Assembly (NCBI RefSeq): GCF_014635245.1
Contig: NZ_BMCP01000002.1
Span: 806,001 to 870,000, forward strand
Length of the DNA stretch: 64,000 nucleotides
Source of the DNA: Agaricicola taiwanensis
Lineage (GTDB): Bacteria > Pseudomonadota > Alphaproteobacteria > Rhizobiales > Methylopilaceae
Reading direction: 5' to 3'
A program made the translations under genes and the position numbers. Positions 30,832 through 40,647 of this stretch are shown piece after piece; the stretch's first letter is position 1, and each line of letters begins with the position of its first letter. The notes beneath the pieces were generated by a model. It made no database searches, was not told the DNA's origin, and saw nothing but the letters and a program-made list of their open reading frames with translations.

Positions 30832-31240
30832 GGCCGGGACCGCTTGGCCGCGTCAGCAGGAAGGTTACCACTGCAACCAATATGATCGTGGTGCCCATCT
30901 TCACGTAGAGAGGCGCCTGCGTCAGCCACAGCAGCGCGCCAGACAGCGCGATGCTCGATACGGCAACGGCCTTGCTGCGGGGCGAGACGGCGCCATGCCG
31001 ACGCCAGGCCGCGACCGGGGGCCCAAGCCGTGGATGCGTCAGCAGCCAGAGCTCGAAGCGGGGCGAGGCACGGGTGAAGCAGGCCGCGGCGATGATGAGG
31101 AAGACCGTGCCAGGCATGAGAGGCACTATGAGGCCGATGATCCCCAGTCCGACACAGCACCACCCGGCCGCAAGCAACGCCGCGCGGATCGGGCGCGACA
31201 AGGGTGGGCGGAGCGGAGGCGGCTCGTCTGTCATGGGCAT
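30818..31240 (-). CDS. YbaN/DUF454 family membrane protein
   Basis: A 140-residue inner-membrane protein of the DUF454 (YbaN) family: after a Pro-rich N-terminus comes a helix (A-A-L-L-A-A-G-W-C-C-V-G-L-G-I-I-G-L-I-V) then the family signature P-L-M-P-G-T-V-F-L-I-I-A-A-A-C-F, and F-E-x-W-L-L-T-H-P-x-L-G-P-P. Function is unknown. Starts at ATG 31240 or ATG 31234 are both possible and neither has a strong ribosome site. It is divergent from the DUF502 gene. Confidence 0.85.
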   Translation of the reverse strand: MPMTDEPPPLRPPLSRPIRAALLAAGWCCVGLGIIGLIVPLMPGTVFLIIAAACFTRASPRFELWLLTHPRLGPPVAAWRRHGAVSPRSKAVAVSSIALSGALLWLTQAPLYVKMGTTIILVAVVTFLLTRPSGPGLTPP

Positions 31241-31285
31241 CAACTATACGCTGGCGCAGCGGTGGTCACGCGCTATGAGAGAGGG

Positions 31286-32032
31286 ATGATGGACGAGAAT
31301 CCCAAAGGCGATATTCAGCTTACCAACTTCGAAGCGCCGCCGCCGAAGCGCGGCTTCGGCGCCAGGGTCCGGGGCTATTTCTTCACCGGGCTACTGGTCG
31401 CCGGCCCGCTGGCCATCACCGCCTATATCACCTGGTGGTTGATCCATCTGATCGACGGATGGGTAAAACCGCTGATACCGGCCACCTACAATCCCGAGAC
31501 CTATCTGCCTTTCGCCGTGCCCGGGCTCGGGCTTCTGGTTGCTTTCGTCGCGCTGGTGATCCTGGGATTCTTCACGGCGAACCTCGTCGGACGCTGGATA
31601 GTCGGTCTGGGGGAACGCATCCTCGATCGGATGCCATTCGTCCGTAGCCTCTACAAGGCCGTCAAGCAGATCTTCGAGACGGTGTTCAAACAGGATGGCA
31701 CCAGTCTTCGCCGCGTCGGCCTGCTGGAATGGCCGGGGCCAGGCCTGTGGTCGATCTGCCTTCTCTCCGAACCGGTCAATCCTGATATCACCGACAAGAT
31801 TTCGGCGGCGGGCTTCCAGTGGATCTACATTCCCACGACGCCGGCGCCGACAACCGGATACCTTGTCATGGTGCGACAGGACAGCGTCATCGAAATCGAC
31901 ATGAGCGTCGACGATGCCTTCAAGCTGCTGATGTCCATGGGCATCATCCAGCCGCAGCCACCCGCAGGCTCTCTTCCGGCGAAAGCCCGCAAGGTCCGGC
32001 TCACGGGAAAGAAGCTCAAGACCGAGAGCTGA
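31286..32032 (+). CDS. DUF502 family inner-membrane protein
   Basis: A 248-residue protein (start ATG 31286, or ATG 31289, after GAGAGAGGG). It has two N-terminal helices (Y-F-F-T-G-L-L-V-A-G-P-L-A-I-T-A-Y and V-P-G-L-G-L-L-V-A-F-V-A-L-V-I-L-G-F) and the DUF502 signature around I-L-D-R-M-P-F-V-R-S-L-Y-K-A-V-K-Q. The C-terminal half is soluble with I-P-T-T-P-A-P-T-T-G-Y. The family is widespread in proteobacteria and chloroplast LCV-like proteins, without an established role. It is followed by mmsA in convergent orientation, five bases away. Confidence 0.85.
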   Translation: MMDENPKGDIQLTNFEAPPPKRGFGARVRGYFFTGLLVAGPLAITAYITWWLIHLIDGWVKPLIPATYNPETYLPFAVPGLGLLVAFVALVILGFFTANLVGRWIVGLGERILDRMPFVRSLYKAVKQIFETVFKQDGTSLRRVGLLEWPGPGLWSICLLSEPVNPDITDKISAAGFQWIYIPTTPAPTTGYLVMVRQDSVIEIDMSVDDAFKLLMSMGIIQPQPPAGSLPAKARKVRLTGKKLKTES

Positions 32033-32037
32033 TTGCC

Positions 32038-33537
32038 TTACTTCATGGTCGGCATGATGAATTCCGCTCCGGCGGCGACATCTGACGGCCAGCGCGAGGT
32101 CACGGTTTTCAGCTTGGTGTAAAAGCGCACGCCCTCGGGCCCATGCATGTGGTGATCGCCGAACAGAGATGATTTCCAGCCGCCGAAGGAATGGAAGGCC
32201 ATGGGCACCGGGATGGGTACATTGATGCCCACCATGCCGGTCTGAATGTCGTGCGCGAAGGCACGCGCTATCTCACCGCTCGATGTGAAGATCGAGGCGC
32301 CGTTGCCAAATTCATGGCCGTTGATCAGGCCGACGGCCCGGGCGTAGGTGTCGGCGCGGGCGACAGCGAGGACGGGTCCGAAGATTTCCTCGCGGTAAAT
32401 CGTCATCTCCGGCGTCACATGGTCGAACAGCGTGCCGCCGATGAAGTAACCCTTCTCGTAGCCCTGCAGCTTGAGTCCGCGGCCGTCGACCAGGAGACGC
32501 GCACCTTCGGCCTCGCCGGCATCGATATAGGAGCGGACCTTCTCCAGGTGCTGCCGTGTCACCAGAGGCCCCATCTCGGATTCAGGATCGGTTCCGGGGC
32601 CGATCTTCAAGGCGCGCACCCGCGGTTCCAGCTTCTCGACGAGCCGATCGGCAGTCTCCTGTCCCACCGGCATGGCCACCGAGACTGCCATGCAGCGTTC
32701 GCCGGCCGAGCCATAGGCGGCTCCGATCAAGGCATCGACGGCACGGTCCAGGTCAGCGTCGGGCATGACGAGCATGTGGTTCTTGGCACCGCCGAGCGCC
32801 TGACAGCGCTTTCCGTTTCTTGCCGCCGTCTCGTAGACGTAGCGCGCCACCGGCGTCGAACCAACGAAGCTTATGGCGTCGATGCCGGGCTCATGAAGGA
32901 TGGCATCCACCGTTTCCTTGCCGCCATGGACGACGTTGAAGACACCATCGGGAAGGCCCGCCTCCGTGAGCCAGGAAGCCAACAGGAGCGCGGCAGAGGG
33001 GTCCCGCTCCGACGGTTTCAGGATGAAGCAGTTGCCGCAGGCGAGCGCCACCGGGAACATCCACATCGGCACCATGGCAGGGAAATTGAACGGCGTGATG
33101 CCGGCCACCACGCCGAGCGGCTGGCGCAGGGAATGGCTGTCGATCTGCCGGCCGATATTCTCGGTCACTTCGCCCTTCAGAAGCTGCGGCGCGGCGGTCG
33201 CGAACTCCACCACCTCCATTCCGCGTTGGATCTCGCCTTTTGCATCGGACAAGACCTTGCCATGCTCGGCCGTGATGACCTGGGCCAGATCATCGATCCG
33301 CTCCTCCAACAGACGGAGGAACCTGTTGAGGATCCGCGCCCGGCTGAGGGGCGGTGTCTTCGCCCACTGAGGTGCTGCCCCCCGCGCCGCATCGACAGCG
33401 GCGCGAACGCCGGCAGCCGAGGTAGGGGCGACCTCGGCCAAAACGTCACCGGTCGCCGGGTTGAAAACCGGCGTTCTTTGCCCGTCCGATCCTGCCGTCT
33501 CCCGGCCGCTGATGTAGTTCTGGATCAGCCTTGGCAT
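32038..33537 (-). CDS. mmsA: CoA-acylating methylmalonate-semialdehyde dehydrogenase
   Basis: NAD- and CoA-dependent oxidation of methylmalonate or malonate semialdehyde to propionyl-CoA or acetyl-CoA, in valine, beta-alanine and inositol breakdown. The 499 residues show the ALDH fold: the [11 protein letters not shown] segment that distinguishes MMSDH, the E-A-R-N-G-K-R-like cofactor loop, G-G-A-K-N-H, and the catalytic Cys in S-A-G-E-R-C-M-A. It is a single gene here, without other valine or inositol genes. Two 15-base direct repeats lie in its upstream region. Confidence 0.94.
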   Translation of the reverse strand: MPRLIQNYISGRETAGSDGQRTPVFNPATGDVLAEVAPTSAAGVRAAVDAARGAAPQWAKTPPLSRARILNRFLRLLEERIDDLAQVITAEHGKVLSDAKGEIQRGMEVVEFATAAPQLLKGEVTENIGRQIDSHSLRQPLGVVAGITPFNFPAMVPMWMFPVALACGNCFILKPSERDPSAALLLASWLTEAGLPDGVFNVVHGGKETVDAILHEPGIDAISFVGSTPVARYVYETAARNGKRCQALGGAKNHMLVMPDADLDRAVDALIGAAYGSAGERCMAVSVAMPVGQETADRLVEKLEPRVRALKIGPGTDPESEMGPLVTRQHLEKVRSYIDAGEAEGARLLVDGRGLKLQGYEKGYFIGGTLFDHVTPEMTIYREEIFGPVLAVARADTYARAVGLINGHEFGNGASIFTSSGEIARAFAHDIQTGMVGINVPIPVPMAFHSFGGWKSSLFGDHHMHGPEGVRFYTKLKTVTSRWPSDVAAGAEFIMPTMK

Positions 33538-33569
33538 CGAAAACTCCGAGTTGAGGACTGCCGCGCCCT

Positions 33570-33608
33570 GCCATTCGTCCGGGACGGTCGCAAGCCATTC
33601 GTCCGGGA
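33570..33608. repeat. Two direct repeats upstream of mmsA
   Basis: GCCATTCGTCCGGGA occurs at 33570-33584 and again at 33594-33608, a 24-base period. They lie 33 to 71 bases upstream of the mmsA start codon and could be paired regulator sites or a small local duplication. A nearby ATTCGTGG/CCACGAAT inverted pair adds to the symmetry. Confidence 0.5.
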
Positions 33609-33641
33609 TCGTGGATTATCCTGCCACGAATGACAACGACG

Positions 33642-35735
33642 TCACCCCGCGCGCAGCAATCGAACCGCTTCGTCACGCTCGAACAGGTAAAGCAGATGGC
33701 GCAATGCCTCGCCGCGCACATCGGTGAGTTCGGGGTCCCGGGCCACGACAAGCGCGGCGTCCCGCCGTGCCGCCTCCAGAAGATCGCCGTGTTTTTCGAT
33801 GGAGGCCATGCGCCAGACCGGCGCGCCGCTCTGGCGCGTGCCGAGCACTTCACCTTCACCCCGCAGCTTCAGATCCTCCTCGGCGATGCGGAAGCCGTCT
33901 TCCGTCTCACGCATGATCTCGAGCCGCGATTTCGCCACTTCACCCAGCGGGCCCTTGTAGAGCAGGAGACAGGTGGACGCGCGGTCGCCACGACCGATGC
34001 GCCCGCGCAGCTGGTGCAGTTGCGCAAGGCCGAAGCGTTCGGCGTGTTCGATCACCATCACGGTCGCCTCAGGCACATTAACCCCGACCTCGATCACGGT
34101 CGTCGCAATCAGGATGGGCGTTTCGCCACTCTGGAAGCCGGCAAGGGCAGCGTCCTTGTCGGTTCCCTTCATCTGCCCGTGAACCAGAGCCACTCGTCCC
34201 GGGAAAGCTTCCGCAAGATGAGCGAAACGATCCTCCGCCGCCGCCACATCGAGGGTTTCGGATTCACTGACCAGCGGGCACACCCAGTAGACCCGGGCGC
34301 CGTTGGCGACAGCCCGACCCACAGCGCCAACCACTTCATCCAGGCGTTCCAGAGCGATGAGGCGCGTATCGATGGGCTTTCGGCCGGCCGGCTTCTCATC
34401 CAGGGCGGAGACATCCATGTCGCCGAAGTAGGTCAGCACCAGCGTGCGCGGGATCGGTGTGGCGGTCATGACGAGCACGTCGACCGCATCGCCTTTGGCC
34501 GCCAGCGCAAGGCGCTGGTGAACACCGAAGCGGTGCTGTTCGTCGACCACGGCAAGGCCCAGCCGGCTGAAGACGACATGTTCCTGAAACAGCGCGTGAG
34601 TGCCGACAAGGATATCAACCTCTCCCGCCGCCACTGCCTGCAGGATCTCGGCACGCTCGCGGCCCTTCTCCCGCCCTGTCAGAAGACGGATGCGGAGGCC
34701 CACTTTCTCGGCGATCGGCGCGATGGTCTCCAGGTGCTGGCGGGCAAGTATTTCGGTGGGCGCCATCATGGCGGACTGGCCGCCGGATTCCGCCACATAG
34801 GCCATGGCCATGAGGGCAACCACCGTCTTGCCGGAACCCACATCACCCTGGAGGAGGCGGAGCATCTTCTTCGGCGCCGCCAAATCCTGATGAATGTCGG
34901 CAAGGGCTCGCTCCTGGGCACCGGTCAGGGCATAGGGCAGGGCCTGACTGATTGCTTCCACCAGCACGCCCGTCCCCGTCCGTGAGATGCCAGGCTGTGC
35001 GCGAAAGCGTGCCCGGACAAGCGCGAGCGCCAGCTGGCTTGCGAGAAGCTCGTCATAGGCAAGCCGCAACCGTGCCGGGGCTTCCTCACCAATATCTTCT
35101 GGCGCTTCCGGCAGGTGCAGGGTCTTCAGAGCGGAAATAAAGTCGGGCCAGCGTCGTTGCTTCAGAAAGGCCGTATCGAGCCACTCCGGCAGAGGATGCA
35201 CTCCATCCAGAGCCTGCCGTATCGTCCGACCAACGCCGGCGCTGGTCAGGCCTTCGACCAGGGGATAGGTGGGTTCGCACAGCGGCAGCTTGGCAAGCCC
35301 TGCTTCATCGAGGATGCGATCGGGATGCACCATCTGGAGCATCCCGTCATACATCTCCAGCTTGCCCGACACCCAGCGCCGCGCGCCCGGCGGCAATTCC
35401 CGCTGAAGATAGGCCTCGTTGCCGTGGAAGAACACGAGGGTGATCCAGCCGGTGCCGTCTGAGCCGGTGACACGGTATGGCCCACGCCGCCCGCGTGGCG
35501 GGGCGCGGTGCTCCTCCACTTCGATCTCGACCGTCACCACCGTATCCGGCTGCGCCTCGGCCAGCGTCGGGCGGATGCGGCGGTCGATGCTCCCGGTCGG
35601 CAGGTGGAACAGAAGGTCACGAACGCGGGGCTCGGGCCGATCGAGCAGACGCGTGAAATTCTTAAGGACCTTGGGACCGACGCCGGTGAGGCCGGAGAGT
35701 GAGGCGAAATAGGGCGTCAGAGCATGTGGGCGCAT
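33642..35735 (-). CDS. recG: ATP-dependent DNA helicase RecG
   Basis: Branch-migration helicase that processes stalled forks and Holliday junctions. ATG 35735 gives 697 residues. The N-terminal wedge OB domain is followed by helicase motif I (LQGDVGSGKTVVALMAM), the D-E-Q-H box (V-V-D-E-Q-H-R-F-G-V), T-A-T-P-I-P-R-T and motif VI (Q-L-R-G-R-I-G-R-G). The C-terminal L-R-G-E-G-E-V-L-G-T-R-Q-S-G motif is the RecG/Mfd TRG element. It is divergent from the sdhE-mfd pair, so two fork-repair helicases flank one intergenic region. Confidence 0.97.
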   Translation of the reverse strand: MRPHALTPYFASLSGLTGVGPKVLKNFTRLLDRPEPRVRDLLFHLPTGSIDRRIRPTLAEAQPDTVVTVEIEVEEHRAPPRGRRGPYRVTGSDGTGWITLVFFHGNEAYLQRELPPGARRWVSGKLEMYDGMLQMVHPDRILDEAGLAKLPLCEPTYPLVEGLTSAGVGRTIRQALDGVHPLPEWLDTAFLKQRRWPDFISALKTLHLPEAPEDIGEEAPARLRLAYDELLASQLALALVRARFRAQPGISRTGTGVLVEAISQALPYALTGAQERALADIHQDLAAPKKMLRLLQGDVGSGKTVVALMAMAYVAESGGQSAMMAPTEILARQHLETIAPIAEKVGLRIRLLTGREKGRERAEILQAVAAGEVDILVGTHALFQEHVVFSRLGLAVVDEQHRFGVHQRLALAAKGDAVDVLVMTATPIPRTLVLTYFGDMDVSALDEKPAGRKPIDTRLIALERLDEVVGAVGRAVANGARVYWVCPLVSESETLDVAAAEDRFAHLAEAFPGRVALVHGQMKGTDKDAALAGFQSGETPILIATTVIEVGVNVPEATVMVIEHAERFGLAQLHQLRGRIGRGDRASTCLLLYKGPLGEVAKSRLEIMRETEDGFRIAEEDLKLRGEGEVLGTRQSGAPVWRMASIEKHGDLLEAARRDAALVVARDPELTDVRGEALRHLLYLFERDEAVRLLRAG

Positions 35736-35840
35736 GGAAAACGTCCTACAGCGGCGCGTGACGTGCTGCAATCGACCACTCACTGGTGAACCAATCCATG
35801 GCCTGACGTTTTATCTTCCCTGCGCATTTTTCTGCACCGG

Positions 35841-35858
35841 GCGCCAGAACTCTGGCGC
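35841..35858. promoter_or_regulatory. Hairpin in the recG/sdhE intergenic region
   Basis: Perfect arms GCGCCAG and CTGGCGC with a four-base loop lie 53 bases upstream of the sdhE start. No T-run follows, so this is a stem-loop in the leader or an operator rather than a terminator. Function unknown. Confidence 0.35.
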
Positions 35859-35910
35859 GACAGGGGCAAGCCTATTATCTACCGCGGCATTGAAATTGAA
35901 GGATGAGACT

Positions 35911-36210
35911 ATGACCGGCACCTCACGATCCAGCGAAGGGCTTGATCCGGCGCGGCGACGGATACTCTATCGCGCCTGGCACCGCGGCACTCGTGAGATG
36001 GATCTCGTCATGGGCCGCTTCGTCGATGCGGAGCTGGACAATCTCACCGACGAGGACGTAGCCGACATGGAACGCATGATCGATGCGCAGGACCATGACC
36101 TCTACGAATGGATCCTTGGCAAGACAGCTGTTCCGGCCGATCATGACACGCCTGTTTTCCGGCGGTTGCGCGCCTTCTATGCGGGCTTCAAGCCGGACGC
36201 CAAGGCATGA
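35911..36210 (+). CDS. sdhE: FAD assembly factor SdhE (DUF339)
   Basis: Helps insert covalent FAD into SdhA of succinate dehydrogenase; its mitochondrial counterpart is SDHAF2. ATG 35911 follows GAAGGATGAG. The protein of 99 residues contains the conserved R-G-T-R-E-M-D-L-V-M-G-R-F motif (R-G-x-x-E at the flavinylation interface) and the helix D-L-Y-E-W-I-L-G. The sdh operon is not in the window. The stop overlaps the mfd start by four bases (ATGA), so it is translationally coupled with mfd, an arrangement of no obvious functional logic. Confidence 0.93.
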   Translation: MTGTSRSSEGLDPARRRILYRAWHRGTREMDLVMGRFVDAELDNLTDEDVADMERMIDAQDHDLYEWILGKTAVPADHDTPVFRRLRAFYAGFKPDAKA

Positions 36211-39200
36211 AGACACTTGATCTCATCACCGACCTGCTGGACGGCGGGCACCGGTCGCTGTCACGCGTGCCGGAAGGTCTTGACGCGCTCGTCATCGCCG
36301 ACCTCGCCCGCGGTCAGGCGCGGCAGAACCGGGACGCGCCGGCGGCGGTGCTCCATGTGGCGCGGGACGGTGAGCGGCTCGCCGCCATCGAACGGGCCTT
36401 GGGGTTTTTCGCGCCTGATATCGAGGTGCTTCCGTTTCCCGCATGGGACTGCCTGCCATACGACCGGTCGTCACCAAACGCTGCCGTCACCGCACGGCGG
36501 ATGACGACGCTGGCGCGTCTGGCGCGCACCAAGCAGGGCGACATGCCGCGCGTTGTGCTGACGACCGCAAACGCGGCTGTCCAGCGGGTTGCAACACGCG
36601 GCTTCATGGCAGCGCAGAGCCTTTCCATGGCGCCGGGCAACGCTATCGACACGAAGGATTTGACAGCCTGGCTTGAGGACAACGGTTATCTTCGTGCCGG
36701 CACCGTACGCGATACCGGCGAATATGCCGTTCGCGGCGGCATCGTCGACCTTTTCCCGCCAGGCCTCGCTGAGCCGGTGCGGCTTGATTTCTTCGGCGAC
36801 ACGCTGGAATCCATCCGGACCTTCGATCCGGAATCGCAGCGGTCGATCGGCCAGATGCGCGCGCTCGATCTCGTGCCGACCAGCGAGGTGCAGCTCACCA
36901 CCGAAACCATCCGGCGTTTCCGGCAGAACTACGTCTCGCTCTTCGGCGCACCGACGCGCGACGATCATCTTTATGAGGCGGTAAGCGAGGGACGCCGTCA
37001 TCCCGGACTCGAGCACTGGCTGCCGCTGTTCTACCGCGACCTGGAGACGCTGTTCGATCATGCGCCGACAGCCGTGGTGTCGCTGGACCCGCTGGTCGAC
37101 GACGCCATCGGCGAGCGGCTGACGCAGATCGCCGACTATTACGACGCGCGCCATGAAGCCTTGACGCGAGGTGAGGGGGCCTATCGGCCGCTGCCCGCCG
37201 AGAAGCTCTATATGACGCCGGACGAATGGCGGAGCCGCCTGGACACGCGTGGCGTCGTGAAGCTGTCGCCGTTCGAGGCGGCGGCTGAGGGGAACTCCGT
37301 GGACTTTCAGGGTCGGCGCGGGCGGGACTTTGCCCCCGAGCGCGGCGACCCTGCCGCCAATGTCTTTGACGCGGCGGTCGGCCATATCGAAGACCTCAGG
37401 AAACAAGGCAAGCGGATCATCATCGCCAGCTGGAGCGAAGGCTCACGCGAGCGCCTGGCGTCCGTCCTGGAAGATCACGGCCTCACCAGCGGCAAGACTG
37501 TCGGCCGCTTTTCCGATGCGCAGGCCCTCCCGGCCAAGACGCCAGCCTTCGCGGTGCTCGGGATCGAGCAGGGATTTGAAACGGATGATCTGGCCGTCAT
37601 TGGCGAGCAGGACATCCTTGGCGACCGCCTGGTGCGTGGCCGCCGCAAGACAAAGCGGGCGCAGGATTTCCTAACGGAGGTCACCAGCCTTTCCGCCGGC
37701 GATCTCGTGGTCCATGTCGACCACGGCATCGCCCGCTTCGTCGGCCTGAAAACCATCGAGGCCGCAGGCGCTCCCCACGATTGCCTGGAGCTCGTCTACC
37801 ATGGCGGGGACAAGCTGTTCCTTCCCGTGGAGAACATCGAGCTCCTCTCGCGCTACGGATCGGAAGATACCGAGGCCACGCTGGACCGGCTCGGCGGCGC
37901 CGGATGGCAGCAACGCAAGGCCAAGCTGAAACAGCGCATCCGCGAGATGGCGGGCGAACTCATCAAGGTGGCCGCCCAGCGCGCCACCCAGGAGGCGCCG
38001 CGCATGACCATGCCCGACGGCCTCTACGACGTGTTTGCCGCACGCTTTCCTTATGACGAGACCGATGACCAGCAGACCGCCATCGATGCTGTTCTGGACG
38101 ATCTCTCATCCGGCCGCCCGATGGACCGGCTGGTGTGTGGCGATGTCGGCTTCGGCAAGACGGAGGTGGCTCTGCGCGCGGCCTTCGCCACGGTCATGAA
38201 CGGCAAGCAGGTGGCAGTCGTTGTCCCGACGACGCTACTGGCTCGTCAGCATCACAAGACCTTCGTGGAGCGTTTCCGCGGTCTTCCGGTGACGGTGGCC
38301 CAGGCATCCCGGTTCGTCCCCGCAGCGGAACTTAAGAAGACCAAGGAAGGGCTCGCTGACGGCAGCGTCGAGATCGTCGTCGGCACCCATGCGCTTCTTG
38401 GCAAAACCATCAACTTCAAGGACCTTGGCCTTGTCATTGTCGATGAGGAGCAGCACTTCGGCGTGTCTCACAAGGAGCGGCTGAAGCAGCTCAGGGCCGA
38501 GGTCCATGTGCTGACGCTGACGGCAACACCTATACCGCGCACGCTGCAGCTCGCGCTGACGGGCGTGCGGGAGCTTTCCCTCATCACGACACCGCCGGTG
38601 GATCGCCTCACGGTGCGCACCTTCATCAGCCCCTTCGACCCGCTGACCGTTCGCGAGGCGCTGCTGCGTGAACGCTATCGCGGCGGGCAAAGCTTCTTCG
38701 TTTGCCCTCGCATCGATGACATCGCGGAGGTGCGTCACTTCCTCGAAACGCAGGTTCCTGAGGTCAAGGTCGCGGTCGGCCATGGTCAGATGGCGGCGGG
38801 CGAGCTGGAGGACGTCATGTCGGACTTCTATGATGGCAAGTTCGACGTGTTGCTGTCGACCTCGATCGTGGAGTCCGGCCTCGATATCCCGAACGCCAAC
38901 ACGTTGATCGTCTACCGTGCAGATATGTTCGGTCTCGCCGCGCTCTATCAGTTGCGGGGGCGTGTCGGCCGGTCCAAGGCGCGCGCCTATGCGCTGTTCA
39001 CGACGCCGGAAGGAAAGGCGCTGACACCGACGGCGGAGCGCCGGCTAAAGGTGCTGCAGTCTCTCGATACATTGGGAGCCGGCTTCCAACTGGCATCCCA
39101 TGATCTGGACATCCGCGGGGCCGGCAACCTCCTTGGCGACGAGCAGTCGGGCCACATCCGCGAGGTGGGCTATGAGCTCTACCAGCAGATGCTGGAAGAG

Positions 39201-39710
39201 GCTGTCGCCTCCCTACGTGATGGCATCGATGGGGCCACCGCGGACCAATGGTCGCCTCAGATCACCATCGGCACGCCGGTGCTGATTCCGGAGACCTATG
39301 TCGAGGATCTTCAGCTCCGGCTTGGCCTCTACCGCCGCCTCGCGTCGCTGGAGACGGAAGACGAGATCAACGGCTTTGCCGCCGAGCTCGCCGACCGCTT
39401 CGGTCCACGGCCGGAGGAGGTCGACCATCTTCTCAAGGTCATGGCGATCAAGGGCCTGTGCCGTCGCGCCAATGTGGAGAAGGTCGATGCGGGCCCTAAG
39501 GGCGTGGTGCTGACCCTGCGAGACAATTCCTTCGCCAACCCGGAAGGTCTTGTCGGCTACATTGGCCGCGAAGGGGCCAACGCGAAGATCCGCCCCGACA
39601 TGAAGATCGTGCTGAAGCGTGACTGGGACCGCCCTGTCGATCGGTTGCAGGGCACCCGCAGTCTGCTGCGGGATCTCGTGAAGATCGCGGAGACGAAGAA
39701 GGCGGCGTGA
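36207..39710 (+). CDS. mfd: Transcription-repair coupling factor Mfd
   Basis: Removes RNA polymerase stalled at lesions and recruits UvrA. The 1167 residues include a UvrB-like N-terminal region (F-P-A-W-D-C-L-P-Y-D-R near residue 80), the RNA-polymerase-interacting domain (G-D-L-V-V-H-V-D-H-G-I-A-R-F near 500), translocase motif I (CGDVGFGKTEVALRAAF), the D-E-E-Q-H-F-G-V box, Q-L-R-G-R-V-G-R, and a C-terminal autoinhibitory domain. It completes the excision-repair set with uvrA of this window. It ends at a strong bidirectional terminator before nadC. Confidence 0.98.
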   Translation: MKTLDLITDLLDGGHRSLSRVPEGLDALVIADLARGQARQNRDAPAAVLHVARDGERLAAIERALGFFAPDIEVLPFPAWDCLPYDRSSPNAAVTARRMTTLARLARTKQGDMPRVVLTTANAAVQRVATRGFMAAQSLSMAPGNAIDTKDLTAWLEDNGYLRAGTVRDTGEYAVRGGIVDLFPPGLAEPVRLDFFGDTLESIRTFDPESQRSIGQMRALDLVPTSEVQLTTETIRRFRQNYVSLFGAPTRDDHLYEAVSEGRRHPGLEHWLPLFYRDLETLFDHAPTAVVSLDPLVDDAIGERLTQIADYYDARHEALTRGEGAYRPLPAEKLYMTPDEWRSRLDTRGVVKLSPFEAAAEGNSVDFQGRRGRDFAPERGDPAANVFDAAVGHIEDLRKQGKRIIIASWSEGSRERLASVLEDHGLTSGKTVGRFSDAQALPAKTPAFAVLGIEQGFETDDLAVIGEQDILGDRLVRGRRKTKRAQDFLTEVTSLSAGDLVVHVDHGIARFVGLKTIEAAGAPHDCLELVYHGGDKLFLPVENIELLSRYGSEDTEATLDRLGGAGWQQRKAKLKQRIREMAGELIKVAAQRATQEAPRMTMPDGLYDVFAARFPYDETDDQQTAIDAVLDDLSSGRPMDRLVCGDVGFGKTEVALRAAFATVMNGKQVAVVVPTTLLARQHHKTFVERFRGLPVTVAQASRFVPAAELKKTKEGLADGSVEIVVGTHALLGKTINFKDLGLVIVDEEQHFGVSHKERLKQLRAEVHVLTLTATPIPRTLQLALTGVRELSLITTPPVDRLTVRTFISPFDPLTVREALLRERYRGGQSFFVCPRIDDIAEVRHFLETQVPEVKVAVGHGQMAAGELEDVMSDFYDGKFDVLLSTSIVESGLDIPNANTLIVYRADMFGLAALYQLRGRVGRSKARAYALFTTPEGKALTPTAERRLKVLQSLDTLGAGFQLASHDLDIRGAGNLLGDEQSGHIREVGYELYQQMLEEAVASLRDGIDGATADQWSPQITIGTPVLIPETYVEDLQLRLGLYRRLASLETEDEINGFAAELADRFGPRPEEVDHLLKVMAIKGLCRRANVEKVDAGPKGVVLTLRDNSFANPEGLVGYIGREGANAKIRPDMKIVLKRDWDRPVDRLQGTRSLLRDLVKIAETKKAA

Positions 39711-39749
39711 GACACGCCGCCTTACTGCACCGACAGCAGAAGACGAGAC

Positions 39750-39781
39750 AAAATGCCTAGGTTTTTCAACCTAGGCATTTT
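39750..39781. terminator. Bidirectional terminator between mfd and nadC
   Basis: A perfect 12-base inverted repeat, AAAATGCCTAGG and CCTAGGCATTTT, surrounds an eight-base loop in the 80-base gap between convergent mfd and nadC. The A/T ends give a U-run on both strands. Confidence 0.88.
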
Positions 39782-39790
39782 AGCCTATCA

Positions 39791-40645
39791 TTATTTTCCT
39801 ATGGCAATATCAAGCCCCAGGTCGAGGCAGGGTGCCGAGTGGGTCAGCGCTCCCACAGAAATCATGTCGACACCGGAGCCTGCGATGGCAGCGACGGTGT
39901 CGAGGTTCACGCCGCCGGAGGCCTCAGCCACCATACGTCCGTCGATGCGGCGGACGGCTTCAGCCAGGACGTCGGGCGTCATGTTGTCGAGGAGAACCGC
40001 GTCCGCGCCCTCCTGAAGCACTTGGTCCAGCTGATCGAGCGTGTCGACCTCGATCTCGATTTTGACGAGGTGCCCGACGCTTGCCTTGGCGCCCCGAAGC
40101 GCTGCAGCCACGCCGCCAGCCACGGCGATGTGGTTGTCCTTGATGAGCACGGCATCATCGAGCCCGAACCGATGGTTCATGCCACCGCCGCAGCGCACCG
40201 CGTATTTTTCAAAAACCCGCAGCCCGGGCGTTGTCTTGCGGGTGCAGCAGATATGCGCCTGCGTCCCGACGACCTTGGCTGCGTAAAGAGCCGTGAGGCT
40301 GGCGATGCCGCAGAGCCGGCCGGTGAAGTTCAGCGCCACGCGTTCTGCCGTCAGGATGGCTCTGGCGTTTCCTGCCACCGTCAGGACATGATCGCCACGC
40401 GTGATCGCAGCCCCGTCATTGAGGTGAACGGTGACGGAGAGTTCGGGATCGAGCGCGCGAAAGGCGGCGACGGCAAGATCGACACCCGCAATCACGCCGG
40501 GGCCGCGCGCTGCCATGACGGCAGTGGCGCGAGCATCCCCGGGGATCGTGGCGCTGGTGGTGACATCGCCGGCGCGGCCGAGATCCTCCAGCAGCGCCTC
40601 CTCGACAGCGCGCCTGACGAGAAGCGGATTGAGGGGCGGGATCAT
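39791..40645 (-). CDS. nadC: Nicotinate-nucleotide diphosphorylase (carboxylating)
   Basis: Converts quinolinate and PRPP to nicotinate mononucleotide. ATG 40645 is chosen since an AAGGAG lies five bases upstream, inside the end of nadB; a GTG at 40651 is an alternative. 284 residues. Conserved segments are [10 protein letters not shown] near the start, R-K-T-T-P-G-L-R in the active site, G-G-G-M-N-H-R and I-K-D-N-H-I. Third gene of nadA-nadB-nadC. Confidence 0.97.
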   Translation of the reverse strand: MIPPLNPLLVRRAVEEALLEDLGRAGDVTTSATIPGDARATAVMAARGPGVIAGVDLAVAAFRALDPELSVTVHLNDGAAITRGDHVLTVAGNARAILTAERVALNFTGRLCGIASLTALYAAKVVGTQAHICCTRKTTPGLRVFEKYAVRCGGGMNHRFGLDDAVLIKDNHIAVAGGVAAALRGAKASVGHLVKIEIEVDTLDQLDQVLQEGADAVLLDNMTPDVLAEAVRRIDGRMVAEASGGVNLDTVAAIAGSGVDMISVGALTHSAPCLDLGLDIAIGK

Positions 40646-40647
40646 GG

